Shown here: positions 1-7,301 of the stretch, one piece after another
Layout of the letters: each line of letters opens with the position of its first letter
Position numbering within the stretch: position 1 is the stretch's first letter
NCBI GenBank assembly: GCA_002482765.1
Contig: DLGP01000029.1
Coordinates: forward strand, 2,395 to 23,643
Length of the DNA: 21,249 bases
From: Alphaproteobacteria bacterium UBA7691
GTDB lineage: Bacteria > Pseudomonadota > Alphaproteobacteria > Ferrovibrionales > Ferrovibrionaceae
Reading direction: 5' to 3'
Made by a program: the position numbers and the translations under genes
Notes under the pieces: generated by a model
The model's database searches: none
The model's input: only the letters and a program-made list of their open reading frames with translations
Told to the model about the DNA's origin: nothing

Positions 1-692
1 TGGAAGATCGAGGCGGCCAGCACGGCAGAGGCATGGCCCTGGCGCACACCATCCACCAGATGATCCAGATTGCCCACCCCGCCCGAGGCGACCACCGGCA
101 CCCGCACGGCATCCGAGACGGCGCGGGTCAGCGCCAGGTCAAAGCCTTTTTCGGTGCCGTCACGATCCATCGAGGTGAGCAGGATTTCACCGGCGCCGTA
201 TTCCGCCATGCGCTGCGCCCAGGCCACCGCATCCAGGCCGGTGGCAGTGCGCCCGCCATGGGTGAAGACCTCCCACTTATTCGGCCCGGTGGCGCGCGCA
301 TCAATCGCCACCACCACACATTGGCTGCCGAATTTCTCGGCCGCTTCGCGCACAAATTCCGGCCGGTTCACCGCCGCCGTGTTGATCGAGGCCTTGTCGG
401 CGCCGGCCAGCAGCAGCTTGCGCACATCTTCCACCGTGCGCACGCCGCCACCCACGGTGAGCGGCATGAAGCAGCGCGCCGCCGTGCGCGCCACCACGTC
501 AAACAGCGTGTCGCGGGCATCGGAGGAAGCCGTGATATCCAGGAAGGTCAGTTCATCGGCGCCGGCAGCATCATAATGCGCCGCCTGCTCCACCGGATCG
601 CCGGCATCGCGCAGATTGACAAAATTGACGCCCTTGACGACGCGGCCATCCTTCACGTCGAGGCAGGGAATGACGCGGACCTTGAGGCTCAT
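1..692 (-). CDS. hisF: Imidazole glycerol phosphate synthase cyclase subunit HisF (3' end outside window)
   Basis: HisF is the cyclase half of IGP synthase. It uses ammonia delivered by HisH to convert PRFAR into IGP and AICAR in the cytoplasm. About 230 codons are visible on the minus strand, and roughly the last 20 residues of this ~253-aa family lie beyond base 1. The (beta/alpha)8 barrel signatures are clear: the N-terminal VIPCLDVKDGRVVKGVNF stretch carries the catalytic Asp (residue 12), followed by TVGGGVR, and TSMDRDGTEKGFD carries the second catalytic Asp. The start ATG (692-690) overlaps the hisA stop in a 4-bp ATGA, so translation is probably coupled. It is the last visible gene of the his operon. 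No frameshift is seen. Identification is certain; only the C-terminus is missing. Confidence 0.97.
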   Translation of the reverse strand, partial: MSLKVRVIPCLDVKDGRVVKGVNFVNLRDAGDPVEQAAHYDAAGADELTFLDITASSDARDTLFDVVARTAARCFMPLTVGGGVRTVEDVRKLLLAGADKASINTAAVNRPEFVREAAEKFGSQCVVVAIDARATGPNKWEVFTHGGRTATGLDAVAWAQRMAEYGAGEILLTSMDRDGTEKGFDLALTRAVSDAVRVPVVASGGVGNLDHLVDGVRQGHASAVLAASIF

Positions 693-1408
693 GCCGCCTC
701 CCGCAAAGCCGCTGCCGGATCAATCCGGCCGGCATAAAGCGCGCGGCCCAGGATGGCGCCATCAATCGGCGCGCCGCTCTGTTTCAGCCGGGTGATATCC
801 TCCACCCCGGCGACACCGCCCGAGGCTATCACCGGGATCGGCACGGCGCGGGCCAAAGCCGCCGTGGCTTCCACATTCACGCCCTTGAGCAGCCCGTCGC
901 GGTCAATATCGGTATAGACAATGGCGGCCACGCCGGCATCAACAAACCGGCCGGCCAGATCGGCAGCGGCCAGTTCACTCGCCTCGGCCCAGCCTTCCAC
1001 CGCCACCCGGCCGCCGCGCGCATCAATGCCCACCACCACCTGGCCGGGCCAGCGCCGCGCGGCGCGTTTCACCAAATCCGGATCGCGCACCGCAATGGTG
1101 CCCAGGATCACCCGGGTGATGCCGGCCTCAAGCCAGGCTTCGATGGTGGCTTCATCGCGGATGCCGCCGCCAAGCTGGATCGGCAGCGTGATGGCCTGGC
1201 GGATCGCACGCACGGCGGCGGCATTCATCGGCTTGCCGGCAAAGGCGCCATCCAGATCCACCAGATGCAGCCAGGTGAAGCCGGCTTCGGCCCAGGCGCG
1301 GGCCTGTGCTGCCGGATCGGTGTTGAACACCGTGGCGCGCGCCATGTCGCCCTGCTCCAGCCGCACGCAGGCGCCGTTTTTCAGATCAATCGCGGGATAC
1401 AGATTCAT
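689..1408 (-). CDS. hisA: HisA, ProFAR isomerase
   Basis: HisA isomerises ProFAR to PRFAR, the step before IGP synthase, in the cytoplasm. The 239-aa product matches the usual length for the family. It begins with the diagnostic NLYPAIDLKNGACVRLEQG (catalytic Asp near residue 8). It also has LGGGIRD, a VVGIDARGG phosphate-binding strand, YTDIDRDGLLKG (second catalytic Asp) and the VIASGGV phosphate loop. The frame stays open upstream, but homology begins at the Met at 1408, whose ATG overlaps the stop of the upstream acetyltransferase by 4 bp (ATGA). Its own stop overlaps the hisF start in the same way. It is therefore the middle of a translationally coupled chain and is regulated with the his operon. 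Confidence 0.97.
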   Translation of the reverse strand: MNLYPAIDLKNGACVRLEQGDMARATVFNTDPAAQARAWAEAGFTWLHLVDLDGAFAGKPMNAAAVRAIRQAITLPIQLGGGIRDEATIEAWLEAGITRVILGTIAVRDPDLVKRAARRWPGQVVVGIDARGGRVAVEGWAEASELAAADLAGRFVDAGVAAIVYTDIDRDGLLKGVNVEATAALARAVPIPVIASGGVAGVEDITRLKQSGAPIDGAILGRALYAGRIDPAAALREAA

Positions 1409-1935
1409 GACACCAGCCGCTTTGTATAAAACACACCAGGCACATAGGCGCCGTTCACCAGCGCATAATGCGGCTTTTCGCCCCAGCGCTGATAGCCGCA
1501 ATCCTCGGCCAGTTGCAAAGCCGCAAGCTGGCTGGCGCGCATGTCCACATCCACCTGGGCATAACCCTGCGCCTGCGCCAGTTGCTCCACCGCCGCCAGC
1601 AGGCCACGCGCCAGGCCATGGCCGCGCGCCCAGGGCGCAATGAAAAACGTGGTCAATTGCACGGCATGGCTCTGCGCCTCGTTATTCGGCGCCGGGCGCA
1701 ACATCTGCGTCGAGCCGACAATGGCGCCATCCAGCCGGGCAACAAACAGATCACGCTGCGGCATCAGCAGCACGCCGCGCCAGTATTTTTCCAGCACATG
1801 GCGCGAGGGCGGGGTGAGCCAGCCGAAGCCATTGCCATCCAGCACCGCCTTTTCGGCCGCGATGCAGAGTTCGTCCAGCTCGTCGTCGGTCAGTTGCGTG
1901 ATACGCTCAACGCGGGCCAGCGGCGCCATGTTCAT
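1405..1935 (-). CDS. GNAT-family N-acetyltransferase embedded in the his operon
   Basis: This is a 176-aa single-domain GNAT fold protein, presumably an acetyl-CoA-dependent acyl transferase of unknown substrate. The core motif is visible: strand QLTTFFIAPW (about 93-102) followed by the acetyl-CoA pyrophosphate loop RGHGLARGLL (104-113). A C-terminal half then carries DMRASQLAALQLAEDCGYQRWGE, the usual alpha4/beta7 region (residues 131-153). The start is taken at 1935 because that ATG overlaps the hisH stop in ATGA. An in-frame Met two codons later is possible. The stop overlaps the hisA start by 4 bp, so it is locked between hisH and hisA. It is not one of the classical his enzymes. Context suggests co-expression with IGP synthase, but no role in histidine synthesis can be read from the sequence. 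Confidence 0.88.
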   Translation of the reverse strand: MNMAPLARVERITQLTDDELDELCIAAEKAVLDGNGFGWLTPPSRHVLEKYWRGVLLMPQRDLFVARLDGAIVGSTQMLRPAPNNEAQSHAVQLTTFFIAPWARGHGLARGLLAAVEQLAQAQGYAQVDVDMRASQLAALQLAEDCGYQRWGEKPHYALVNGAYVPGVFYTKRLVS

Positions 1936-2573
1936 GGCCGCCACCGCAGAAAATTCGCCAGCAGGCGCAGGCCGGTGGCCTGGCTCTTTTCCGGATGGAA
2001 TTGTGTACCCACCATATTGTCGCGCCCCAGCATGGCGGCAAAGCGGCCGCCATAATCGGTTTCGGCCAGCATATCGCCGGGCTGGTCGGGCCGGAAATGA
2101 TAGGAATGCACAAAATAGGCATGCTCGCCGGCAGCGATGCCGGCCAACACCGGATGCGGCCGCAGCGGCTCCAGCTGGTTCCAGCCCATATGCGGGATTT
2201 TCAGTGCCGGGTCGGCGGGGGTCAGTTGCTCCACCGCGCCGCCGATCCAGCCCAGGCCCTGATGCTCGCCATGTTCGCGGCCAACGGAAGCCATCAATTG
2301 CATGCCGACGCAGATGCCCAGGAACGGCCGGCCACGCTCCAGCACCTGGCCGCGCAGGGCATCGATCATGCCATCCAGCGCCGCCAGGCCGCGATAACAA
2401 TCGGCAAAGGCGCCCACGCCGGGCAGCACGATGGCATCGGCGGCCTGCACCTCGGCCACGCTGTTGGTGACCGCCAGATTGAGCGCCAGGGCATTATCCG
2501 CTGCTGCGCGTTCGAGGGCTTTTGCCGCCGAGCGCAGATTGCCGGAACCATAATCAATCAGAGCAACACGCAT
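1932..2573 (-). CDS. hisH: HisH, glutaminase subunit of IGP synthase
   Basis: HisH is the class I glutamine amidotransferase subunit that makes ammonia for HisF. At 213 aa it has normal length. The nucleophile elbow GICVGMQL gives Cys88, and the end of the protein gives the other two triad members in QFHPEKS (His193, Glu195). The N-terminus IDYGSGNLRS and the PGVGAF oxyanion-side loop are also typical. It begins 1 base after the DUF2628 stop, and its own stop overlaps the start of the following GNAT gene by 4 bp. In many genomes hisA follows hisH directly; here an acetyltransferase gene sits between them, so HisH and HisF are made from messages separated by two genes. Confidence 0.97.
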   Translation of the reverse strand: MRVALIDYGSGNLRSAAKALERAAADNALALNLAVTNSVAEVQAADAIVLPGVGAFADCYRGLAALDGMIDALRGQVLERGRPFLGICVGMQLMASVGREHGEHQGLGWIGGAVEQLTPADPALKIPHMGWNQLEPLRPHPVLAGIAAGEHAYFVHSYHFRPDQPGDMLAETDYGGRFAAMLGRDNMVGTQFHPEKSQATGLRLLANFLRWRP

Positions 2574-2574
2574 C

Positions 2575-3045
2575 TCACACCAGCCTGGGCAGAGGATCGA
2601 AGGAAGCGCCCGGCAGCGGCGGCGCGGATGCTGCGGCCGCCATCACGGCCTGGGGCATCATTGCCTGGGCCGGCTGCACCGGCTGTTCGCGGCGAAAACG
2701 CAATTCGGCTTCCAGCGCATCGCGGCCGGCCACCACCGCCACCAGGCGCCAGCCTTTGTGCTGCAAAGTCCAGCGCCGCAGATCGGCCGCCGAGGCGCCG
2801 AACAGGAAAGCCAGCGCGGCGCCGATGGCCAGATCGGCCGGATCGGCGATCTCGATCCATTCCAGCGCCACACCCAGCGGCAGCATCAGCAGCAGATAAC
2901 CGCCAAGGCCAAGCCATTGCCGGTGCCACAGCAGCCAGAGCGGCGTGAGCAAAGCGGCGGCCCAGCTGAAGCCGGAACCAACCAGCCGGATATCATCGCC
3001 CCCCGCTATGGCGGCGGGGCGTTCATGCACGGTGAAAAAACGCAT
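2575..3045 (-). CDS. DUF2628-type small membrane protein of the his operon
   Basis: A 156-aa protein of unknown function resembling the DUF2628 family, which is often found between hisB and hisH in alphaproteobacteria (recalled knowledge of the family). The N-terminus MRFFTVHERP followed by VGSGFSWAAALLTPLWLLWHR matches the family pattern of a short polar strand leading into an aromatic-rich membrane segment. Three hydrophobic stretches are seen at about residues 27-44, 47-64 and 73-89. A soluble charged region and a Pro/Ala-rich tail follow. It lies 8 bases downstream of hisB and 1 base upstream of hisH, so it is co-transcribed with them. A direct enzymatic role in histidine synthesis is unlikely, since no catalytic motif is visible. 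Confidence 0.82.
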   Translation of the reverse strand: MRFFTVHERPAAIAGGDDIRLVGSGFSWAAALLTPLWLLWHRQWLGLGGYLLLMLPLGVALEWIEIADPADLAIGAALAFLFGASAADLRRWTLQHKGWRLVAVVAGRDALEAELRFRREQPVQPAQAMMPQAVMAAAASAPPLPGASFDPLPRLV

Positions 3046-3053
3046 GACGCCCC

Positions 3054-3647
3054 TTACAGGCTGCCTTTGGTGGACGGGATGGCGTGCGGGCTGCGCGGAT
3101 CGGCGGCAATCGCCTGGCGCAGCGCGCGGGCCAACGCCTTGTAGCAGCTCTCGACGATATGATGGTTATTCTCGCCGTAGAGATTTTCCACATGCAGCGT
3201 CAGGCCGGCATTCTGGGCAAAGGCCTGGAACCATTCCTTGAACAGCTCGGTGTCAAAATCACCCAGCTTGTCGCGCGTGAAATGCACCTTCCAGATCAGA
3301 TAGGGCCGGTTCGAGGCATCCAGCGCCACCCGGGTCAGCGTCTCGTCCATCGGGATCAGCGCTTCGCCATAGCGCTGGATGCCGGCGCGGTCGCCCAAAG
3401 CCTTGGCCACGCATTGCCCGATGGCGATGCCGGTATCCTCGGTGATGTGGTGGAAATCGATATGCGTATCGCCCTTGGCCTGCACATGCAGGTCGATCAG
3501 GCTATGGCGGGATAGCTGCTCAAGCATGTGATCGAGAAAGCCGACCCCGGTCGACACGGCATATTGGCCGGTGCCGTCCAGATCGAGGCTGACTGCGATC
3601 TCGGTTTCCTTGGTCTTGCGTGCCACGCTGGCCTTGCGCTCGGCCAT
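3054..3647 (-). CDS. hisB: HisB, imidazoleglycerol-phosphate dehydratase (monofunctional)
   Basis: HisB dehydrates IGP to imidazole acetol phosphate, a Mn-dependent cytoplasmic step. The product is 197 aa, the length of the dehydratase-only form, so there is no fused histidinol phosphatase. Metal-binding motifs are intact: FLDHMLEQLSRH (His40, His48), DFHHITED (His66, His67, Glu70), and the symmetric ENNHHIVES (His162, His163, Glu166). The start at 3647 is preceded by a strong ribosome binding site AAGGAG on the minus strand (3659-3654) at good spacing. It is the first gene of the visible his cluster. The neighbour across the upstream gap is not hslV, as is common in alphaproteobacteria, but an unrelated small gene. 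Confidence 0.97.
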   Translation of the reverse strand: MAERKASVARKTKETEIAVSLDLDGTGQYAVSTGVGFLDHMLEQLSRHSLIDLHVQAKGDTHIDFHHITEDTGIAIGQCVAKALGDRAGIQRYGEALIPMDETLTRVALDASNRPYLIWKVHFTRDKLGDFDTELFKEWFQAFAQNAGLTLHVENLYGENNHHIVESCYKALARALRQAIAADPRSPHAIPSTKGSL

Positions 3648-3685
3648 GCTGCTCTCCTTAACCCGGCGACCCTTTCGCCGCGCGC

Positions 3686-3720
3686 GGTATAGCAGGAAGC
3701 GGCGCCCGAGGCTAGACGGC
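3686..3720 (-). promoter_or_regulatory. Possible hisB promoter
   Basis: Reading the minus strand upstream of hisB, TGCTATACC gives an extended -10-like element (TATACC at 3691-3686) about 40 bases before the start codon. No convincing -35 hexamer lies 16-18 bases further upstream. It is offered as the best candidate in the gap, on weak evidence. No leader peptide or his attenuator is evident. Confidence 0.25.
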
Positions 3721-3807
3721 TATTTTCCATTACATTTCAATGCCCTGTGAATTTGTTTGAGCAACAATCCGATCCCGGATAGCTTGGCTGGGAAGATGGA
3801 GGCCATG

Positions 3808-4038
3808 ATGGCTGATCTTGTGCTTGAGCATTTGAAACGTATCCAGGCTTCGCTGGCCAACCTGGAAGCCGGCCAGAGCGAAATGCGGCAGCGGCTTTCG
3901 GCGATGGAAACCGGCATTGCCGGCATCCGTCGCGATCTCGCTTTGCTGGCCGAAACCGACGCCCATCTGGCTGCCCGACTCGATAGCCAGGGCGATCGAC
4001 TTGAGCGGATTGAACGCCGGCTTGATATTGTCAGCTAA
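3808..4038 (+). CDS. Small coiled-coil protein, unknown function
   Basis: A 76-aa highly charged, almost fully helical protein (MADLVLEHLKRIQASLANLE then heptad-like Leu/Ile/Met spacing through RLERIERRLDIVS), predicted to form a coiled coil. No catalytic motif or signal peptide is present. Similar short helical proteins that open with a VLEHLKxI-like segment are frequent in alphaproteobacteria, sometimes beside PIN-domain toxin genes (recalled, not verified). No toxin partner lies here. The start at 3808 is chosen because GGAGG (3798-3802) sits 5 bases upstream. In-frame alternatives are ATG 3805, ATG 3796 and a TTG at 3757. Its TAA stop interlocks with the stop of the convergent chemotaxis gene in the shared bases CTAA (4035-4038). 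Confidence 0.65.
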   Translation: MADLVLEHLKRIQASLANLEAGQSEMRQRLSAMETGIAGIRRDLALLAETDAHLAARLDSQGDRLERIERRLDIVS

Positions 4039-6263
4039 GCGATCTTGAACCCGGCCACCTGCGCGGCCAGGTCACGCGCCTGCACGGCCAGATTCTGTGC
4101 CGAGGCGCTGGTCTGTTCCACCAGGGCGCCGTTACGCTGGGTCATCTCGTCCATATTCACCATGGCGGTGCTGACTTCATCCAGGCCGCGCGCCTGCTCG
4201 GTTGAGGCGGCGGCGATTTCGGCAACAATATCCGAGACCTTTTTGATCGCCACAACAATCTCCGACAGCGTGGCGCCAGCCTCGCCCACCAGCTTGGCGC
4301 CGCCGCGCACCTCACTGTTGGAAGCGGCGATAAGCTGCTTGATATCCTTCGACGCATTGGCCGAACGCTGCGCCAGGGCGCGCACTTCCTGTGCCACCAC
4401 GGCGAAACCTTTGCCGGCTTCGCCGGCACGCGCCGCTTCCACGCTGGCATTGAGCGCCAGCAGATTGGTCTGGAAGGCGATTTCGTCAATCAGCGCCACG
4501 ATATCGCTGATCTTGCCGGCACTTTCCTCAATGCGGCCCATTGCCGCCACGGCGCGCTGGGTGACCCCGCCGCCGGCTTCGGCAATATCACGCGCCGATT
4601 GGCTGAGCTGATTGGCGGCCTGGGCGTTATCAGCATTCTGCTTCACCGTGGCGGTGACCTGATGCATCGCGGCGGCGGTTTCTTCCAGGTTGGCGGCCTG
4701 CGCTTCGGTGCGGCTGGCCAAATCCTGGCTGCCGGCGGAGATTTCCGCCGAGGCATCGCGCACGCCATCGGCACCACGCGCCACGGCCGCCAGCGCCACG
4801 CCCAGCCGTTCGGCGCTGCGATTGGCATTACCCTGCAATTCAGCAAAAACCCCGCCGAAATCGCCGCGCACGCGGCGGCTGAGATCACCTTCCGCCATGC
4901 CTTCCAGCATGGCGCCAACGGCTTCCAGTGCCGTGTGCACCGCGCCGAGCAGGCGGTTAACGCCCTCGCCCAAAGCCTGCATGGTGCCACTCAGCGCCGC
5001 CGTGTCGATACGCCGCGTCAGATCGCCATTGGCGGCGGCCACCACCACCTGACCGACAGCCCGGTCCAGTTCGGCTTCCTGCGCCTGGCGTTGGCTTTCA
5101 TGCGCCAAACGCTCCTGCTCCACCCGCTGGCGCAAGCTGTGATTTTCCTGCGCCGCCTGTTTGAACACCTGCACCGCGCCGGCCATGCGGCCAATCTCAT
5201 CGGCACGCTCACGATCCTGAATCTCGGTATCCAGGTCGCCGCCGGCCAGCCGGGTCATGGCATTGGTGAGCCGGGCCAGCGGCGCGCTGATCGAGCCGCC
5301 GATGCGCAGGGCCGCCACCAGCCCAACCAGCAAGGCTGCCAGGGCCAGCGCCAGCACCACCACCAGCACTTGCTGGAAGGTCGCCAGCGCCGTGTCGCGC
5401 TCGCGCTCCAGTTCGGCGGCCTGGGATTCAGCCAAAGCGGCCAGTTTCGCCGCCGCCAAATCTGCGGCTTCATTGATTGTGACGCGCAACGGGCGCTGCA
5501 CTTCATTCAGCAGGCGGGCGGCTTCCTGCACGCCCTTTTCGTAGCTTTCCGCCGCGCGCATCGCATCACGCGCCATCTCGACGCGGGCATCGCTGAACTG
5601 GGTGCGAAGGCCATCCACCTGGGCGGTGAATTCAAGCGCCTTGGCGCGGGCTTCAGAGGCCGAGGCGGCATCGCCAGTGGCCAGGAAACGCATCGCGGCA
5701 AGCTGCACTTCCGCCAGCTTGGACAGAATGATGCCGGTTTCGGCAGCCGGCAGGAAATCGCCGAGCCGGATCGAGGCTTGCAGCAACCGCTCCACCTCTA
5801 TGCGTGATTTCGGGCCATAGACTTCCAGGCCGGAATTGACCACCTCATCACGCTGCGCCTTGGACTGGATCAGCTTGCCCAGCGCATCAAAAACCCGGTT
5901 CAGATCACCCGCCAGCGCCTCCAGCGCAGCGCGATCATCGGCCGAACTTTCCGCCTTGCTGGCAGCCGCCACGGCCTCGCGCAGGAAACTTTCCTGCCGG
6001 CGCAAAACCAGCAAGGCCGGCCGCTCATTGGCATCCATGAAAGCCGGCACAGCGCGACGCAATTCCAGGAATGCCTGATTGATCGCCTGCAACCGGCCTA
6101 ATTCTTCAGCATACGACTGATATATCGTGAAGCTGCTGCGCCCGGTCAGCGCGCCGTAAAGACCACCACCGGCCACCCCGGTGAGCAGCAACAGCACCAG
6201 CGCAAAACCGGCGAGAATGCGGGCGCGGAGCGACAGCCGCGTAATAAACGAAACTTGAGCCAT
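4035..6263 (-). CDS. Methyl-accepting chemotaxis protein with large periplasmic helical sensor
   Basis: A 742-aa transmembrane chemoreceptor that would signal to CheA/CheW at the inner membrane. Order: short cytoplasmic N-terminus; TM1 at about 16-38; an all-helical periplasmic region of ~255 residues (39-296), a size that suits a helical bimodular or doubled four-helix ligand domain rather than a simple 4HB; TM2 at about 297-320; HAMP at about 322-375; a second HAMP-like segment around 400-495 with repeated GDL(T/S)RR motifs; and the signalling hairpin with its conserved tip IDEIAFQTNLLALNASVEAARAGEAGKGFAVVAQEVR (592-628). No CheR-docking pentapeptide is seen at the C-terminus (ends GFKIA). 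The start at 6263 gives a normal N-terminus just before TM1. A 29-residue upstream extension is open but Cys-rich and unlikely. No che genes are nearby, so it is an orphan receptor of unknown ligand. Confidence 0.92.
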   Translation of the reverse strand: MAQVSFITRLSLRARILAGFALVLLLLTGVAGGGLYGALTGRSSFTIYQSYAEELGRLQAINQAFLELRRAVPAFMDANERPALLVLRRQESFLREAVAAASKAESSADDRAALEALAGDLNRVFDALGKLIQSKAQRDEVVNSGLEVYGPKSRIEVERLLQASIRLGDFLPAAETGIILSKLAEVQLAAMRFLATGDAASASEARAKALEFTAQVDGLRTQFSDARVEMARDAMRAAESYEKGVQEAARLLNEVQRPLRVTINEAADLAAAKLAALAESQAAELERERDTALATFQQVLVVVLALALAALLVGLVAALRIGGSISAPLARLTNAMTRLAGGDLDTEIQDRERADEIGRMAGAVQVFKQAAQENHSLRQRVEQERLAHESQRQAQEAELDRAVGQVVVAAANGDLTRRIDTAALSGTMQALGEGVNRLLGAVHTALEAVGAMLEGMAEGDLSRRVRGDFGGVFAELQGNANRSAERLGVALAAVARGADGVRDASAEISAGSQDLASRTEAQAANLEETAAAMHQVTATVKQNADNAQAANQLSQSARDIAEAGGGVTQRAVAAMGRIEESAGKISDIVALIDEIAFQTNLLALNASVEAARAGEAGKGFAVVAQEVRALAQRSANASKDIKQLIAASNSEVRGGAKLVGEAGATLSEIVVAIKKVSDIVAEIAAASTEQARGLDEVSTAMVNMDEMTQRNGALVEQTSASAQNLAVQARDLAAQVAGFKIA

Positions 6264-6517
6264 GCTAATCAAATCCACCCTTGTGAACACAGCCAGACGG
6301 GAAGCCGCAATCGCGACCCGACACCGGCAGCAATACCACGCAAAGAACATGCCGTTGTGACAGCATCATTGCCATAAGTTGCAAATACTGCCGGATTGGC
6401 GCTGAATGCTGTAGTGTTGCCCAAGGACTGCGACGCATCGCCACAGCACGAGCTTTTGCAGCGATCCAAAGCCCGCAATGCGGGCGTATAATTGAAAAAT
6501 TAGGCCCATGGCGATTG

Positions 6518-6543
6518 TAGATGGGCTAATCTACGCCCATCTA
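6518..6543. repeat. 9-bp inverted repeat, candidate operator
   Basis: Perfect arms TAGATGGGC and GCCCATCTA are separated by 8 bases. Within it, GTAGAT/ATCTAC (6517-6522 and 6529-6534) form a nested smaller dyad. An extra copy of the inner word GCCCAT at 6504-6509 can pair with ATGGGC at 6521-6526. The site could bind a dimeric regulator or, if transcribed, form alternative hairpins. Confidence 0.55.
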
Positions 6544-6583
6544 TAGCGTAATCACAGCAGCGCATGGCCTTGGCCGGCCTGCT

Positions 6584-6648
6584 GTAACATTGTTACTGTA
6601 GCATGCGTCAGTAGCCCTGCACTGGCCCCGCCCGATCGACAATGTTAC
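6584..6648. repeat. Paired GTAACATTGT elements, candidate XRE autoregulatory sites
   Basis: GTAACATTGTTAC (6584-6596) is a dyad with 5-bp arms around ATT. ACAATGTTAC (6639-6648) repeats ten bases of it in inverted orientation, 55 bases away start to start. The pair lies 74-138 bases before the XRE start codon, where autoregulatory operators of such regulators are usually found. Binding is inferred only. Confidence 0.45.
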
Positions 6649-6721
6649 GCTTATGTCAACCAGCATCGCACCGGACAGCCTTGTTTCGCCCGATTGCGGT
6701 TCATGGAATGGAGATTACACC

Positions 6722-7192
6722 ATGATGCGTACACCCAACCCCTATGATGCCCATGTCGGCGCCCGGCTGCGGGCCTGCCGCACCTTGGCCGGCTTCAGCC
6801 AGGAGCGTTTGGGCCAGGCTGTCAGCCTCAGCTTTCAGCAGATCCAGAAATACGAAAAGGGCCTGAACCGCATCGGCGCCAGTCGGTTGCAGCAATTCGC
6901 CCAAATCCTGAACGTGCCGCCTTCGTATTTCTTCGAGGACATGCCAGGCATCGACCAGCAGCCGCAGGCGCGGCCGGAACATGCCGTTGTGTCGGAAATC
7001 GACCAGGATCGCAGCCCGGTTTCACGCCGCCAGGCGCTGGAACTGGTGCGCAATTTTGGCCGCATCACCGATTCCACCGTGCGCGATCGTATCTTTCAGC
7101 TGATCAAGGCCGCCGCGCATTCCTATGGCGGTGAGGAAGCCGAGGCCGCCGCGCCCGCCGTGGCTGCCGCCCCCGCCGCCAGCGAAGGTTAA
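6722..7192 (+). CDS. XRE-family (HTH type 3) transcriptional regulator
   Basis: A 156-aa DNA-binding regulator. The Cro/CI-type helix-turn-helix occupies residues ~13-70: HVGARLRACRTLAGFSQERLG (helices 1-2), LSFQQIQKYEKGLNRIGASRL (recognition helix and following turn), then FAQILNVPPSYFFED. The C-terminal part has a conserved-looking RRQALELVRNFGRITDSTVRDRIFQLIKA helix pair and ends in a low-complexity Ala/Glu/Pro tail. The start is set at 6722 because GGAG (6710-6713) is 8 bases upstream. A 69-base in-frame extension to 6653 has no good ribosome binding site and would overlap the operator-like region. This regulator type is present in several copies in many alphaproteobacteria (recalled). 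It is followed by an intrinsic terminator, so it is monocistronic. Its target genes are unknown. Confidence 0.9.
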   Translation: MMRTPNPYDAHVGARLRACRTLAGFSQERLGQAVSLSFQQIQKYEKGLNRIGASRLQQFAQILNVPPSYFFEDMPGIDQQPQARPEHAVVSEIDQDRSPVSRRQALELVRNFGRITDSTVRDRIFQLIKAAAHSYGGEEAEAAAPAVAAAPAASEG

Positions 7193-7210
7193 GCCACAGG
7201 CTTTTCGAGG

Positions 7211-7245
7211 GGCCGCCCGGGATCACCTGGGCGGCCGGTTTTTTT
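7211..7245 (+). terminator. Intrinsic terminator after the XRE gene
   Basis: GGCCGCCC (7211-7218) pairs with GGGCGGCC (7229-7236) around a 10-base loop region. It is followed by GG and a run of seven T (7239-7245). It lies 18 bases past the XRE stop and insulates the copper operon promoter that starts about 20 bases further on. Confidence 0.9.
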
Positions 7246-7265
7246 GCTGCATCCCGCAACAGCAC

Positions 7266-7296
7266 TTGACCTTGCCATATGGGAAGGGCCTAGGCT
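7266..7296 (+). promoter_or_regulatory. CueR/MerR-type copper-responsive promoter
   Basis: TTGACC (-35, 7266-7271) and TAGGCT (-10, 7291-7296) are separated by exactly 19 bp, the long spacer typical of MerR-family activated promoters. The spacer holds an imperfect dyad, ACCTTGCC (7269-7276), ATAT, GGGAAGGG (7281-7288), resembling the CueR/HmrR half-sites ACCTTCC/GGAAGGT, though the right half is shifted by about one base from the Escherichia coli copA site. The predicted transcription start falls near 7303, on top of the first ATG codons, so the first gene may be leaderless. No merR/cueR-type gene is in the window. Confidence 0.65.
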
Positions 7297-7301
7297 GTGG
7301 C

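Larger units (their letters stand above)
6264..6721. promoter_or_regulatory. 458-bp divergent intergenic region with clustered palindromes
   Basis: The stretch between the chemoreceptor and the XRE regulator holds no convincing gene. It carries several dyads: GCCCGCAATGCGGGC (6471-6485); TAGATGGGC/GCCCATCTA (6518-6526 and 6535-6543), with a third GCCCAT at 6504; GTAACATTGTTAC (6584-6596); and ACAATGTTAC (6639-6648), which is the reverse complement of the first ten bases of the previous element. A perfect TATAAT lies at 6487-6492 on the plus strand but has no -35 at proper spacing. The cluster is best explained as operators for one or both divergent genes, the XRE protein being the obvious candidate binder (inference). 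Confidence 0.55.

Noticed and set aside
1936..2400. N-terminal extension of the his-operon GNAT gene into hisH
   Set aside because: The extra residues are Arg/Pro/Ala-rich shadow of hisH; the ATGA overlap at 1932-1935 gives a natural start.
3757..3807. TTG start adding 17 residues to the small coiled-coil protein
   Set aside because: No ribosome binding site precedes it, whereas GGAGG precedes ATG 3808. It cannot be fully excluded.
6487..6492. Perfect TATAAT in the XRE upstream region
   Set aside because: No -35 hexamer lies at 16-19 bp; kept only as a note within the intergenic entry.
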